Source of the DNA: Pseudonocardiales bacterium
GTDB lineage: Bacteria > Actinomycetota > Actinomycetes > Mycobacteriales > Jatrophihabitantaceae
Length of the DNA: 39,173 nucleotides
Reading direction: 5' to 3'
Assembly (NCBI GenBank): GCA_030840295.1
Contig: JAVEET010000353.1
Span: 1 to 39,173, forward strand
This document shows positions 1-7,578 of this stretch, one piece after another. How positions within the stretch are numbered: position 1 is the first letter of the stretch; every line of letters starts with the position of its first letter. The notes under the pieces were generated by a model, which was not told where the DNA came from, did no database searches, and saw nothing but the letters and a program-made list of their open reading frames with translations. The position numbers and the translations under genes were made by a program.

Positions 1-87
1 TGCGACGCAACCGGATTATCGGCACAATCTGCGCACATGGTCAACGTGCAGATCGACGTTCTGACCGAACAGGCTGCCTCCGACTGA
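1..87 (+). CDS. Possible C-terminal end of a gene cut by the left edge
   Basis: Frame 1 is open from the first base to a TGA at 85-87, giving 28 residues. The last 18 codons mostly end in G or C, as real genes here do, and the residues look like an ordinary C-terminal helix (MVNVQIDVLTEQ). A strong hairpin lies about 45 bases after the stop, which fits the end of a transcript. No family can be named from so short a piece, and chance openness is quite possible. Confidence 0.25.
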   Translation, partial: CDATGLSAQSAHMVNVQIDVLTEQAASD

Positions 88-130
88 GGAGCAGCTGCAC
101 CACCTCCGAGGAACGCACTCAATTCCCGCA

Positions 131-159
131 GCTCGGGGGCAGTGCTCGTTCCCCCGAGC
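131..159. terminator. Hairpin, probable transcription terminator
   Basis: A perfect 9-bp inverted repeat (GCTCGGGGG at 131-139, CCCCCGAGC at 151-159) surrounds an 11-base loop. It lies between the possible gene end at 87 and the 3' end of the minus-strand reductase gene at 325, so it could end transcription from either side. There is no U-tract, which is common for actinobacterial terminators. Confidence 0.4.
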
Positions 160-324
160 CGGGGTGACGCCTCTGCTGGGAACTCCTCGGTCTCGTGCCG
201 TTCGGTGTGGTGACCTGCCGACCTCAGCGGTACCCGCTGTGGTCGCTCGGGCGGTCGAGACTCTCAGAGCGGACGACCAGGTGACCGGCAGCCGACTATT
301 CGAAGCTCGTTCTCGGCGACGCAA

Positions 325-903
325 TCATGCCGAGAGATCCGCAAGTCGGTCGGGCGCGTAGACGAGGTTCAGCACGCCGGTCTTGAAGGTCTGCGAGGAA
401 ACCAGCGCCAACGGGATCGGGAGTTCGCCGTCGTCGAACAGGCGCATGCCCTTGCGGACCGCGATCGGATGCATCAAGAGGTGCAGCTCGTCCAGCAGCC
501 CCGCGGAAAGCAGCTGGCGGACAACCGAAACCGAGCCGCTCATGCCGATCGTGCCGTCACCGGGCTCGTTCTTCAGCGCGGTAACAGCCTCGACGAACTC
601 GCCCTGCAGTTGCTCGGAGTTGCGCCAGGTGAACTCGAGCTGCCGGTTGGAAACGACGAGCTTGCGGGCGTCACCGAGCGCCTTGGCGAAAGCGGCGTCC
701 TCCCCGCCGGCCGCCTCCCGCTCGGGCCAGGCTCCTGCGAAGCTGTCGTAGGTCTTGCGACCGAACAGCATGGTGTCGGCCGTCCCTAGGGTCGCGCTCA
801 CGGCGGCGCCCATCTCATCGTTGAAGTACGGAAAATGCCACTGGTCGGGCGCCTCAACGACGCCGTCGAGTGCGATGAACAAGCCCGCGGTGATCGTCCT
901 CAT
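325..903 (-). CDS. Dihydrofolate reductase family protein (RibD C-terminal domain)
   Basis: A 192-residue soluble protein of the RibD C-terminal/dihydrofolate-reductase-like superfamily. The N-terminus has the usual first strand with the LDGVVEAPDQW motif (residues 13-23). Next comes the LFGRKTYDSFAGAWP segment (about 47-61) typical of the NADPH-binding fold, and later the GMSGSVSVVRQLLSAGLLDEL stretch (about 119-139) with the Gly-rich turn and conserved DEL. Members of this group are small NADPH-dependent reductases, mostly without a known substrate. Length is normal. The ATG is preceded by GGGAAGAAG as ribosome binding site. It is divergent from the GAF-ANTAR gene and shows no clear operon partner. 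It is not a true folA, because the folate-specific N-terminus is missing. Confidence 0.85.
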   Translation of the reverse strand: MRTITAGLFIALDGVVEAPDQWHFPYFNDEMGAAVSATLGTADTMLFGRKTYDSFAGAWPEREAAGGEDAAFAKALGDARKLVVSNRQLEFTWRNSEQLQGEFVEAVTALKNEPGDGTIGMSGSVSVVRQLLSAGLLDELHLLMHPIAVRKGMRLFDDGELPIPLALVSSQTFKTGVLNLVYAPDRLADLSA

Positions 904-1163
904 GATTGCTTCTTCCCAACTCGTATCTGAAGGTTCCGTCCTCTACTAAGACGGCGCGAGCCCAGCGAACTCATCGGTCGCCGTTCGCGAGCTGGTCCAT
1001 CGCGCGAGCTTATCCGTGCCCTTATCCGGTTTGATGGTCGTTCAGATTGGGCTGGGCCTGCCGGGCTCAACCGTCACCGCATCCCTCGACGGCCGGTTAC
1101 AGTCGAGCAGATGAGGCGCCCCGGTGTGCTTTCTGGCGGCGGGGAAGATCAGAGGGGGGCCCG

Positions 1164-1904
1164 ATGACCGATGACCCTCGGCGGCCGAGCGACCCTGTGC
1201 TGCTCGCCCAGTTGGCAGATCTGGCCAGTGCGATGCTGGGCACTCAGGGCAGCGCGGTGACTCCGGAGCGGTTGACCGATTTCGCTGCCCGGGCGGTGCC
1301 ACACGCCGACGCAGTCTCGCTGACCTACATCCGCGGCTCCAACGCCCCGCAGACACTGGCCGGCACCGACTCGCTCGCCTATGAGATCGATGCGATCCAG
1401 TACGAGGCGGGCGAGGGCCCATGTTTGGACGCGCTCGCAGAACACGACGTGACCCGCAGCAACGACCTGGCGGTCGACCCGCAGTGGCCGACGTTCGGCC
1501 CGCGGGCAGCGCGAGCCGGAGCTGGAAGCAGCTTCGGTGTCCGCCTCTTCTTGGACGGCGATCAACGCGGCGCGCTGAACTTCTTCGCACGCAACACGTA
1601 CGCCTTCACCGACGTCGACATCGCCACTGGCGCGCTGTTCGCGATTTATGCGAGCCAGGCGTTGGAAGCCACCGCTCAACGGGACAAGGCCGCTCACCTG
1701 GAGGTGGCGCTGCTGAGCAACCGCCAGATCGGGATGGCGACCGGGATCTTGATGGCCCGCAACCAGTGGACGGCCGAGCAGGCGTTCGACAACTTGCGCG
1801 CCGCCAGCCAACGTCTGCACCGCAAGCTGCGTGACATTGCCGAGGAAGTCGCGTTCACCGGCGAACTTCCTCCTCCGCCTGGCGGCTGGCGGCCTGACGC
1901 CTGA
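1164..1904 (+). CDS. GAF and ANTAR domain regulator
   Basis: A 246-residue cytoplasmic signalling protein. Residues about 15-170 form a GAF domain, with the EAGEGPCLDAL motif at 81-91 that is frequent in actinobacterial GAF-ANTAR proteins. Residues about 172-232 form an ANTAR RNA-binding domain with the characteristic helix around ALLSNRQIGMATGILM and the F-x-x-LR-x-AS-x-x-x-x-RKLRDIAEEV end. ANTAR proteins bind paired hairpins in nascent mRNA and prevent termination; here the GAF part would sense a ligand or redox state. I chose this ATG because AGAGGGGGG stands just before it and the domain begins soon after; an earlier in-frame ATG at 1047 adds 39 residues of low-quality sequence. No kinase or target operon is obvious nearby. 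Confidence 0.88.
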   Translation: MTDDPRRPSDPVLLAQLADLASAMLGTQGSAVTPERLTDFAARAVPHADAVSLTYIRGSNAPQTLAGTDSLAYEIDAIQYEAGEGPCLDALAEHDVTRSNDLAVDPQWPTFGPRAARAGAGSSFGVRLFLDGDQRGALNFFARNTYAFTDVDIATGALFAIYASQALEATAQRDKAAHLEVALLSNRQIGMATGILMARNQWTAEQAFDNLRAASQRLHRKLRDIAEEVAFTGELPPPPGGWRPDA

Positions 1905-2421
1905 CGCCTACGTCCTGGCGCCCTATGGCGCGCCACAAACGGCGGCACCGGAGCCTCCGTGCTCCAAAACGATCCTCCAACCGGAGGAAACCAGAACCGG
2001 CTTCAGTGCGTGTTCGGCGCCCATTGCACCATCGCGGCATGGAGGACGGCAGCTGCTGGTGGGATGGGGCAGCCAACCATGAACACCCGGGTACGGGATG
2101 CGCTCGTCCCACGGGACGCCGCCCGGACGAAAAACATGCGGGCCGGCGCGACGTGGCAGTCCTCGCCGAGCAGCCGCTCGATAATGCTCCTGCTCGGTTA
2201 GCGCATTTCGAACGGCACCGAACCGTCCGTCCGCAGATCGAGGGATGCCTGCGGCAGCGGGCCGTCGTAGCGGCGAACCGGCGGCGCCGGAGCAGTGGTT
2301 TGGCGACCGTCACCACGATCTGATCGAATACTTGCCGCGCTCAATAAATTGCCGGGGAACCTCACGCCCTCGCTACACTGACGCGGGTGAACTACCCGTC
2401 GCTCGCACGAGGGGACCTGCG
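1905..2421 (+). other. 517-base gap without a convincing gene
   Basis: I find no credible coding region. Open frames occur on the + strand, but their translations are Arg/Pro-rich and unlike any family I know. Two small inverted repeats follow the regulator gene: GGAGC/GCTCC around 1949-1964 and CCTCC-AACC-GGAGG around 1974-1987. They may form a weak terminator. The promoter of the ROK gene should lie in the last 100 bases, but I see no clear -35/-10 pair. Confidence 0.4.
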
Positions 2422-3618
2422 ATGACGTCGCGAGCAGCCCTTCCGTTGGGCCAACCCCGTCGCGCCCTGCCGCCGGCCAGCCCGGCGGCCACGGCTGTTC
2501 TCACCTGCATTCTCAGTGCCGGACCGATCGCTCGAGTCGGCATCGCTCGCCGCACCGGTCTGTCACAGGCTGCTGTCACAAAGGCGGTTACGCCGTTGAT
2601 CGACGCCGGCTTCGTCACCTTCGATGGCACCCGGCGCGGCGCAGCGGCTCTGGGACGCCCGGTCACGCCGATCCGTGCGATCCCGGAAGCCGTGCGCATC
2701 ATCGGCATCAAGGTCACCGAGTCGGAGATCATCGGCGTGACGACCGATTTCGACGCGACGATTGTGGATCGTGAACGCCGGCGGCTGCCGAAGCATACGG
2801 TCGGCCAGGTCGCCCGCACTGTCGAAATCGTCACCCGCGCGTTGATCAAGCGTCTCGGCCCGATGCAGGATCGTCTTGTCGGAGTGGGAGTTTCGGTATC
2901 CGGCGACATCGACACGAACGCCGGCCGGGTACGTCACTCTCCCCTGTTGGGATGGCATGACGTCGCGTTGCGCGACCTGCTCGAGCAACGCCTGAGCGTT
3001 CCGGTGCGGATCGACAACGACGTTCACGCACTCACCCTCGCCGAGCAATGGTTCGGCGTTGGTGGCGGAAAGGTCGACTCGTTCGTGGTCGTGACGATCG
3101 GGTCGGGGATCGGCTGCGGCATCTACCTCAACGGAGACGTCGTGAACGGATCTTTCGGCGTCGCCGGCGAGATCGGCCATCTGCCGCTGGCAGACGCAGG
3201 GCTGGTTTGCACGTGCGGTCGCACCAACTGCGTCGAGACAGTCGCCTCATCGGATGCGATCCTGACCACGGTCCGTACCGCGACCGGCCGCGCCGATCTC
3301 GACATGGCGGCGGTCGTCCGACTCGCGCATGAAGGCGACCCTGCGGCTGTCGGGGCCTTCAATCGTGCCGCATCCGTGATTGGCAGCGCGATCGCCGCTG
3401 TCGTGAACCTCATCGGACCGAGAGTCGCGGTGATCGAAGGCGAAGCCGTCAACAACTTCGAGGTCTACGACGCCGAGCTACGCAAGGCTTTTGCCGCCAA
3501 CGCCTTCGGTGCCGCAGCCGAGTGTCAACTGCGGCTGCGGCCGCACACCTTCGACGCCTGGGCTCGCGGCGCCGCGGTGTCGGTGCTCCGCGCCTTCGTC
3601 GGACAAGAAGGGCCCTGA
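2422..3618 (+). CDS. ROK family transcriptional regulator (NagC/XylR type)
   Basis: A 398-residue protein with an N-terminal winged helix-turn-helix (about 25-68, including ARRTGLSQAAVTKAVTPLI) and a C-terminal ROK sugar-kinase-like domain. The ROK part shows GVSVSGDID near 155-163, DND at 198-200, GEIGH at 249-253, and the zinc-binding CTCGRTNC at 263-270 followed by VE. That is the ROK repressor signature rather than that of a free-standing glucokinase. Such proteins repress sugar-utilisation genes and release DNA on binding a sugar. The start at 2422 has GAGGGG upstream and fits the family N-terminus; an upstream ATG at 2245 would add 59 unlikely residues. It converges on the GH27 gene, a plausible target, with a hairpin between them. 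Confidence 0.9.
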   Translation: MTSRAALPLGQPRRALPPASPAATAVLTCILSAGPIARVGIARRTGLSQAAVTKAVTPLIDAGFVTFDGTRRGAAALGRPVTPIRAIPEAVRIIGIKVTESEIIGVTTDFDATIVDRERRRLPKHTVGQVARTVEIVTRALIKRLGPMQDRLVGVGVSVSGDIDTNAGRVRHSPLLGWHDVALRDLLEQRLSVPVRIDNDVHALTLAEQWFGVGGGKVDSFVVVTIGSGIGCGIYLNGDVVNGSFGVAGEIGHLPLADAGLVCTCGRTNCVETVASSDAILTTVRTATGRADLDMAAVVRLAHEGDPAAVGAFNRAASVIGSAIAAVVNLIGPRVAVIEGEAVNNFEVYDAELRKAFAANAFGAAAECQLRLRPHTFDAWARGAAVSVLRAFVGQEGP

Positions 3619-3631
3619 GCCCTGCGACCGA

Positions 3632-3665
3632 GGGCCGGTCTCCGGGTTTCGAGAGAGGCCGGCCC
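3632..3665. terminator. Bidirectional terminator between ROK and GH27 genes
   Basis: GGGCCGG (3632-3638) pairs with CCGGCCC (3659-3665). TCTC and GAGA inside can extend the stem past a small bulge. It sits in the 95-base gap between two convergent genes, 14 bases after the ROK stop. The position and stem strength favour a terminator used from both directions. The long T-tract of textbook terminators is absent. Confidence 0.5.
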
Positions 3666-3713
3666 ATGGCCGACCTCAGGCCGGCTTGCGCTCGCTTGTC
3701 AGGTCACACCACG

Positions 3714-5825
3714 TCAGACCCATACCGCGTCGACGTCGGAGACATAATCCGACGGATTGCCGATCTGGATGGAGTTCGTGCCCGCGTGCAACGTGATCGG
3801 GAACGTTGTCGTCTGCGGCGTGGACCAGTCGTTGTTGTTCGTCCCGACGAGGTTCACGTAGACCGGTGTGCCGCTGTTCGCTGTCACGATCGCCTGCCGC
3901 GAGGAATCGCCGTCCAGGTAGGAGATCTTCATCAGGTAGGTGCCGTCGGCGGGCACGGTGATCGCGGTGAAGAGGACTGACGAGCCGCCCCCGAGGTTGC
4001 CGACCTTGGCGCCACCCGAGCATTTCGCGCACGAGCCGGCGCTGGCGGAGCCGATGTTGACGTTGTCGGGCGATTCGGCCTCGTACAGGGTGGGGCCGCC
4101 GCCCGCCGCGGTCGTCAGTTGCAGCGCGCTGCTCCAGAGCGAGGTGTTCTTGCGGCCGGCCACCGCCTGGACCTGGAACGTGTGCGCGGTGCCTGACCGC
4201 AGACCTGACACCGTCGCGGTGATGCCCTGCACGGTTGTGACGGTGCGGTTGTCGACGCGCACCGCGTACGCGGTGCCCGACGGCGCATTGGCCGAGGGCT
4301 GCCACGCAAGCGTGACCCCGGAGGCCGTCGATGCAGTGGCGTGCAGTCCGGTCGGTGCGGCCAGCGCAGACCGGCGCGGGGTGAAGGTCAGCAGCCGCGA
4401 GCCGTGCGCCGGCAGTTGAGCGCTGAAACTGGAGGAGACCCTGCCGAGTTCGGCGTGCGACCACAGATCCCGCACCGTCGCCGTGCTCGACAATCCGATA
4501 TCACTCAACGGCATGGTCACCGTGTGCGAGGCGTCAGCCAGGTTGAACAGCCCGACGGTGACGCTGCCGTCGGGATTTGCCGAATACCACGTCTGCTGCT
4601 GGCTGAACTGGTTCACCGGCCGTGCCGGCCGTCCGACCTGGTCGACAGCGATGACCTCGTCGTTGGTGAGCAGGCTTTTGCCGAATGCGTCGAGCTTGGT
4701 GAGGTCATCGCCGGCGTAGAGCGGTGCCGATTCGAGGGCCCACAGCGTCAGCTCGCTCTGGCGTTCGGCATCGGTCAACCCGTCCATCGCTCCGACACCC
4801 ACATCGACCGAGTCGAGATTATTCCAGTGTCCCGGGCCGGCCTGATCGATGAACGGAATGACATCGTTCCAGCGCTGCTTGACCGAAGAACTCCAGGTGC
4901 TGATTGTGTTGCAGTAGCACTCGACGTCGGTGTCGATCCGCCAGCCGTTGGTGTAGGCCTGCCAGGTCGGCATCTGCAGCGGGCTGAGCGACCACGAAAT
5001 CACGAACTGGATCGGACGCCCGGTGCCTGCGAGCGCCTTCGACCACGCCGCGACATCGCTGGTGTTGTCGTAGTTGGCTCCGCCTTTGAACGAACCGGGG
5101 CCCACGCCGTCCAGCTTCAGGAAGTCGACGTGCCAGCCCGCGAACATGTTCGCGATCGAGTCGAGGTAGGCCTGGCTGCATGGGTTGTCGAAGTTCATCT
5201 TGTACGCCGAATCCCACCCGTTGGTACTCCGCAGGTCGGGATAGACCAAGTCACGCGTGAAGCAGTTCGTCGTGCCGTAGACCGGTGTATTGCCGCCGTT
5301 GTAGGCGCTCTTGTCGAGACCGACGGGCATGTAGATACCCAATTTCAGGCCGTCGGCATGAACTTTGTCGGCGATGTAGGAGATCCCGTCCGGGAAGGTG
5401 ATGCTGTTGGTCTGCGGCCGGGCGTATTGATCGAAGCCCTTCCACCAGCCCGCGTCGATGTTGATGTACTGGTAGCCGTGCGACTTCAGCGTCGAGGCAA
5501 CGACGGCTTCCTGCTGAAGGACGTGCTGTTCGGTCAGCCAACTCTCCGACCCGGTGGGGTTGACCCCTGGATACTTCGTCGACTCGAGGCTCCAACTGCT
5601 CCACCCCATGTACGGATGAGCACCCTGACCCTGCGATGGGTCGAACGTCTGCGCCGCGAGCGAACCCGACGGCGCAGAAGATGCCGGAGCGCTCGGTGCG
5701 GCGCCCGCGGGACTGGCCAGCGCCAGTACGAACGTGCCGGCGAGAGCACCGGCCGTCGCGAGGGCAATGATCCCGCGAGAAAGCAGTCCGGCTCGGTATC
5801 GACGCCTGAAGACAGGCAGGGACAT
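3714..5825 (-). CDS. Secreted GH27 alpha-galactosidase-type glycoside hydrolase with FN3 and CBM
   Basis: A 703-residue exported enzyme. Residues 1-42 are a Sec-type signal peptide (Arg-rich start, Ala/Leu core, ASPAGAAP cleavage region). Residues about 68-395 are the GH27 barrel: MGWSSW at 73-78, NIDAGWW at 122-128, FLKLDG at 235-240 with nucleophile D239, and WRIDTD at 295-300 with likely acid/base D300. The WNN-D and LWALESAPLYAGDDL segments follow. An all-beta domain (about 400-482), an FN3 domain (about 488-572) and a C-terminal CBM6/35-like domain starting at YEAES (581) complete it. It should release terminal alpha-galactose (or a related sugar such as beta-L-arabinopyranose) outside the cell. 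The start at 5825 has GGAGG upstream; an earlier ATG at 5858 lacks one. It is likely controlled with the neighbouring ROK regulator. Confidence 0.92.
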   Translation of the reverse strand: MSLPVFRRRYRAGLLSRGIIALATAGALAGTFVLALASPAGAAPSAPASSAPSGSLAAQTFDPSQGQGAHPYMGWSSWSLESTKYPGVNPTGSESWLTEQHVLQQEAVVASTLKSHGYQYINIDAGWWKGFDQYARPQTNSITFPDGISYIADKVHADGLKLGIYMPVGLDKSAYNGGNTPVYGTTNCFTRDLVYPDLRSTNGWDSAYKMNFDNPCSQAYLDSIANMFAGWHVDFLKLDGVGPGSFKGGANYDNTSDVAAWSKALAGTGRPIQFVISWSLSPLQMPTWQAYTNGWRIDTDVECYCNTISTWSSSVKQRWNDVIPFIDQAGPGHWNNLDSVDVGVGAMDGLTDAERQSELTLWALESAPLYAGDDLTKLDAFGKSLLTNDEVIAVDQVGRPARPVNQFSQQQTWYSANPDGSVTVGLFNLADASHTVTMPLSDIGLSSTATVRDLWSHAELGRVSSSFSAQLPAHGSRLLTFTPRRSALAAPTGLHATASTASGVTLAWQPSANAPSGTAYAVRVDNRTVTTVQGITATVSGLRSGTAHTFQVQAVAGRKNTSLWSSALQLTTAAGGGPTLYEAESPDNVNIGSASAGSCAKCSGGAKVGNLGGGSSVLFTAITVPADGTYLMKISYLDGDSSRQAIVTANSGTPVYVNLVGTNNNDWSTPQTTTFPITLHAGTNSIQIGNPSDYVSDVDAVWV

Positions 5826-5916
5826 GAGGACCTCCGTAGACGTGAGGCAGGGTGTCAACCGTCTCCCCGCCGCGGCTCTGGTGTCCTTGTCGGCTTGCTG
5901 TGGGGAGGCACAAAGC

Positions 5917-5946
5917 AGCCTAAGAAGAGTTTCTACACAATGTCAA
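5917..5946 (-). promoter_or_regulatory. Promoter of the GH27 gene with a possible operator
   Basis: On the minus strand a perfect TTGACA (plus 5941-5946) is followed after 18 bases by TAGGCT (plus 5917-5922), a good sigma-70-type pair. It would give a leader of about 85 bases before the GH27 start. The spacer contains AGAA-N4-TTCT (5923-5934), a short palindrome that could be an operator for the ROK repressor nearby. The operator role is inference. The -35 overlaps the end of an open frame (5933-6208), which weakens one of the two readings. Confidence 0.5.
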
Positions 5947-6208
5947 GTAATTCGCCCGATACCCCAATGAACCAGGCGGGCGGGCTTATGTTGGATGTTT
6001 TCATCGAGCGGTGAGCGGCATCCGACCATCGCTTCATCACGAGTTTCCATGTTTGCGCTAACCGGTTCGCGTAGCGGGCGACTACCTCGGCGTCGGAGCG
6101 GGCAGGGAGCACCGCCAGCCCGGCGGATGAGCGCGACCCGTCCTCAAGCTGAAGCGTTGCGCCGATGACGCCGGGAGCCAGGGCGGCGTTCGGCTGAGCC
6201 AGTTCGCA
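5933..6208 (-). pseudogene. Open frame after the membrane protein stop; gene remnant or readthrough tail
   Basis: Directly after the TAG that ends the membrane protein (6209-6211), the same minus-strand frame stays open for 91 codons to a TAG at 5933-5935. Third positions are about 80 percent G/C over the first 60 codons, and the residues look protein-like (for example DAEVVARYANRLAQTWKLV). There is no ATG near its beginning; the first usable start is a GTG at 6110-6112 without a ribosome binding site. It may be the tail of a gene damaged by a nonsense mutation, a remnant of another gene, or chance. I recognise no family. Confidence 0.3.
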
Positions 6209-7060
6209 CTACGGCACGATGTCGCTGATCGCTGTCACGAAACCCGGCAACGCCGCCGCGAACCAACCCGCTAGTACGACCCGGCCGGCCATCGTCATTC
6301 GCCGCGAGGCCCAAGCGCGTGACAGTGTTGGCGCGAAACGCGCAAGGGCCGCGACGACCACGGCGCCCGCCGCCGCGAAGATCACAACGCGCGCGGCGAC
6401 GACAAACAGGAACAGGAGCAGCAGCGGCACGAGCACGTAGTGCCACGACACGGCCAAGCTAGCCGCCGGCGGCGGCAGGTGGCGGCTGTACCAGCCCATC
6501 AGGGCCGCTGTAACCATGCCGTCCCCGAGCACCACGAGCCCGAAGGTGATCACGGCCAGCCATGTCGGACCCAGCAGGCGGAAGTCCGGGTTGTCCGAGC
6601 GCAGCGGTTCAAGGCGAGTTCCTGCGGCGACGAGTAGGAGCGTTCCGAATAGCAGCCCGCCGAGACGACCGGTGGGGAACCACCGGTGAGCGAGTGCGTA
6701 GACAAAGGCGGCGAGCACGGCGAACGGCAGCGCACCGAACACCACGAAGCCAAGGGTGCCGTCGACAGTAATCTTTCCTACCGTCTGGTCCGCTTCGGTG
6801 ATAGCCCCACGAGCGTCCGGCGATGTCACGGCCAACAGCCGCATGACTAGCCGTCCGCCTGCGCCAGCAGCGACGACACCAGCTGCAAGCCCGGCAATGA
6901 TGACGAGGTTCATCCACCACAGGCAGCGGCGAAGAGCGGCGGCGACAGACCGCCTTCCGGCTGGCAATGCTGGCGGCGAGACGATGTCGTATCCGCCCCA
7001 CGCCGCAATCGCAGCGACTCCTGCAACAGCTAACAATCCGCATACGACCATGAGGGCCAT
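6209..7060 (-). CDS. Polytopic membrane protein of unknown function
   Basis: About 283 residues with around seven hydrophobic segments: MVVCGLLAVAGVAAIAAW near the start, LVIIAGLAAGVVAAGAGG, TLGFVVFGALPFAVLAAFVY, LGGLLFGTLLLVAAG, TWLAVITFGLVVLGDGM, YVLVPLLLLFLFVVAARVV, and a C-terminal VVLAGWFAAALPGFV. A conserved-looking loop GGRLVMRLLAVTSPDARGAITEADQ follows the second segment, and the phrase resembles integral membrane proteins found widely in actinobacteria without assigned function. The start is uncertain: ATGs at 7060 and 7051 both lack a clear Shine-Dalgarno, and an ATG at 7204 would add a Cys-rich, unlikely N-terminus. It lies upstream of GH27 in the same direction, but about 380 bases separate them, so co-transcription is doubtful. 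Confidence 0.7.
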   Translation of the reverse strand: MALMVVCGLLAVAGVAAIAAWGGYDIVSPPALPAGRRSVAAALRRCLWWMNLVIIAGLAAGVVAAGAGGRLVMRLLAVTSPDARGAITEADQTVGKITVDGTLGFVVFGALPFAVLAAFVYALAHRWFPTGRLGGLLFGTLLLVAAGTRLEPLRSDNPDFRLLGPTWLAVITFGLVVLGDGMVTAALMGWYSRHLPPPAASLAVSWHYVLVPLLLLFLFVVAARVVIFAAAGAVVVAALARFAPTLSRAWASRRMTMAGRVVLAGWFAAALPGFVTAISDIVP

Positions 7061-7578
7061 ACCGCAGTGTGAGCGCGGCTTACTTCGAGAGCAACACGAT
7101 GTGGAACTTCCGCTCAGGCAACGGGCGTCAGCATGTTCGCACGCTTCGCCCATGACTTGCCCCGGCCTGGGTTCAGGCGCTCCACAGTCCGACCGATGCT
7201 CCACGCCCTCGTCTCCACACGATCGACGTCGAGACCGCCGGCGACGAAAAAGAAACCGCGCGTAGCCGACCCACTTCAGTTAATGCCGCGGATCGCGCTA
7301 AGGCGGTCGGGCGCGAAGTACGTTAGCTTTCCGGCATGATCGGCCCTGGAGACACCAGCGCGCCGATCCGGCCAGCGATCAGAGATTCACGGCCGAGGCG
7401 GCTGACCGGCGGCATCTGCTGAGGTACGGTGTGAGGTGGTCGTGAAGCCATGTTTCATGGGACCTACCAGTCCGGGTCCCAGGATCAGCGGTTTCTCGCC
7501 TGTATAGTCGCAGAACTTTGGCGTTTCGGGGGCCAAACGTCGACAACCGCAATCCTGCTGATTGGGCTCTTCGTGCCT
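7061..7578 (+). promoter_or_regulatory. Divergent 518-base intergenic region with a hairpin and a -10-like site
   Basis: This gap separates the membrane protein (-) from the surface protein (+). No gene is convincing in it. TGGGACC (7458-7464) and GGTCCCA (7475-7481) form a 7-bp stem. TATAGT at 7503-7508 is a good -10 candidate, without a matching -35; a transcript from there would carry a leader of roughly 60 bases. The hairpin would overlap the -35 area and might be a binding site. These are sequence impressions only. Confidence 0.35.

Noticed and set aside
16-324. A 102-codon minus-strand open frame near the left edge
   Set aside because: Cys/Arg/Ser-rich translation without a recognisable domain, no ribosome binding site, and a strong hairpin inside it.
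1925-2323. Open frames in the gap before the ROK gene, one (from 2082) beginning MNTRVRDALVPRDA like a CBS-domain protein
   Set aside because: The likeness stops after about a dozen residues and no frame continues the domain. I could not support a decayed CBS gene.
4341-6014. A 557-codon open frame on the + strand across the GH27 gene
   Set aside because: It is antisense to a gene with intact GH27 motifs, signal peptide and ribosome binding site. Its translation is Arg/Val-rich without any family motif, as expected opposite a high-GC3 gene.
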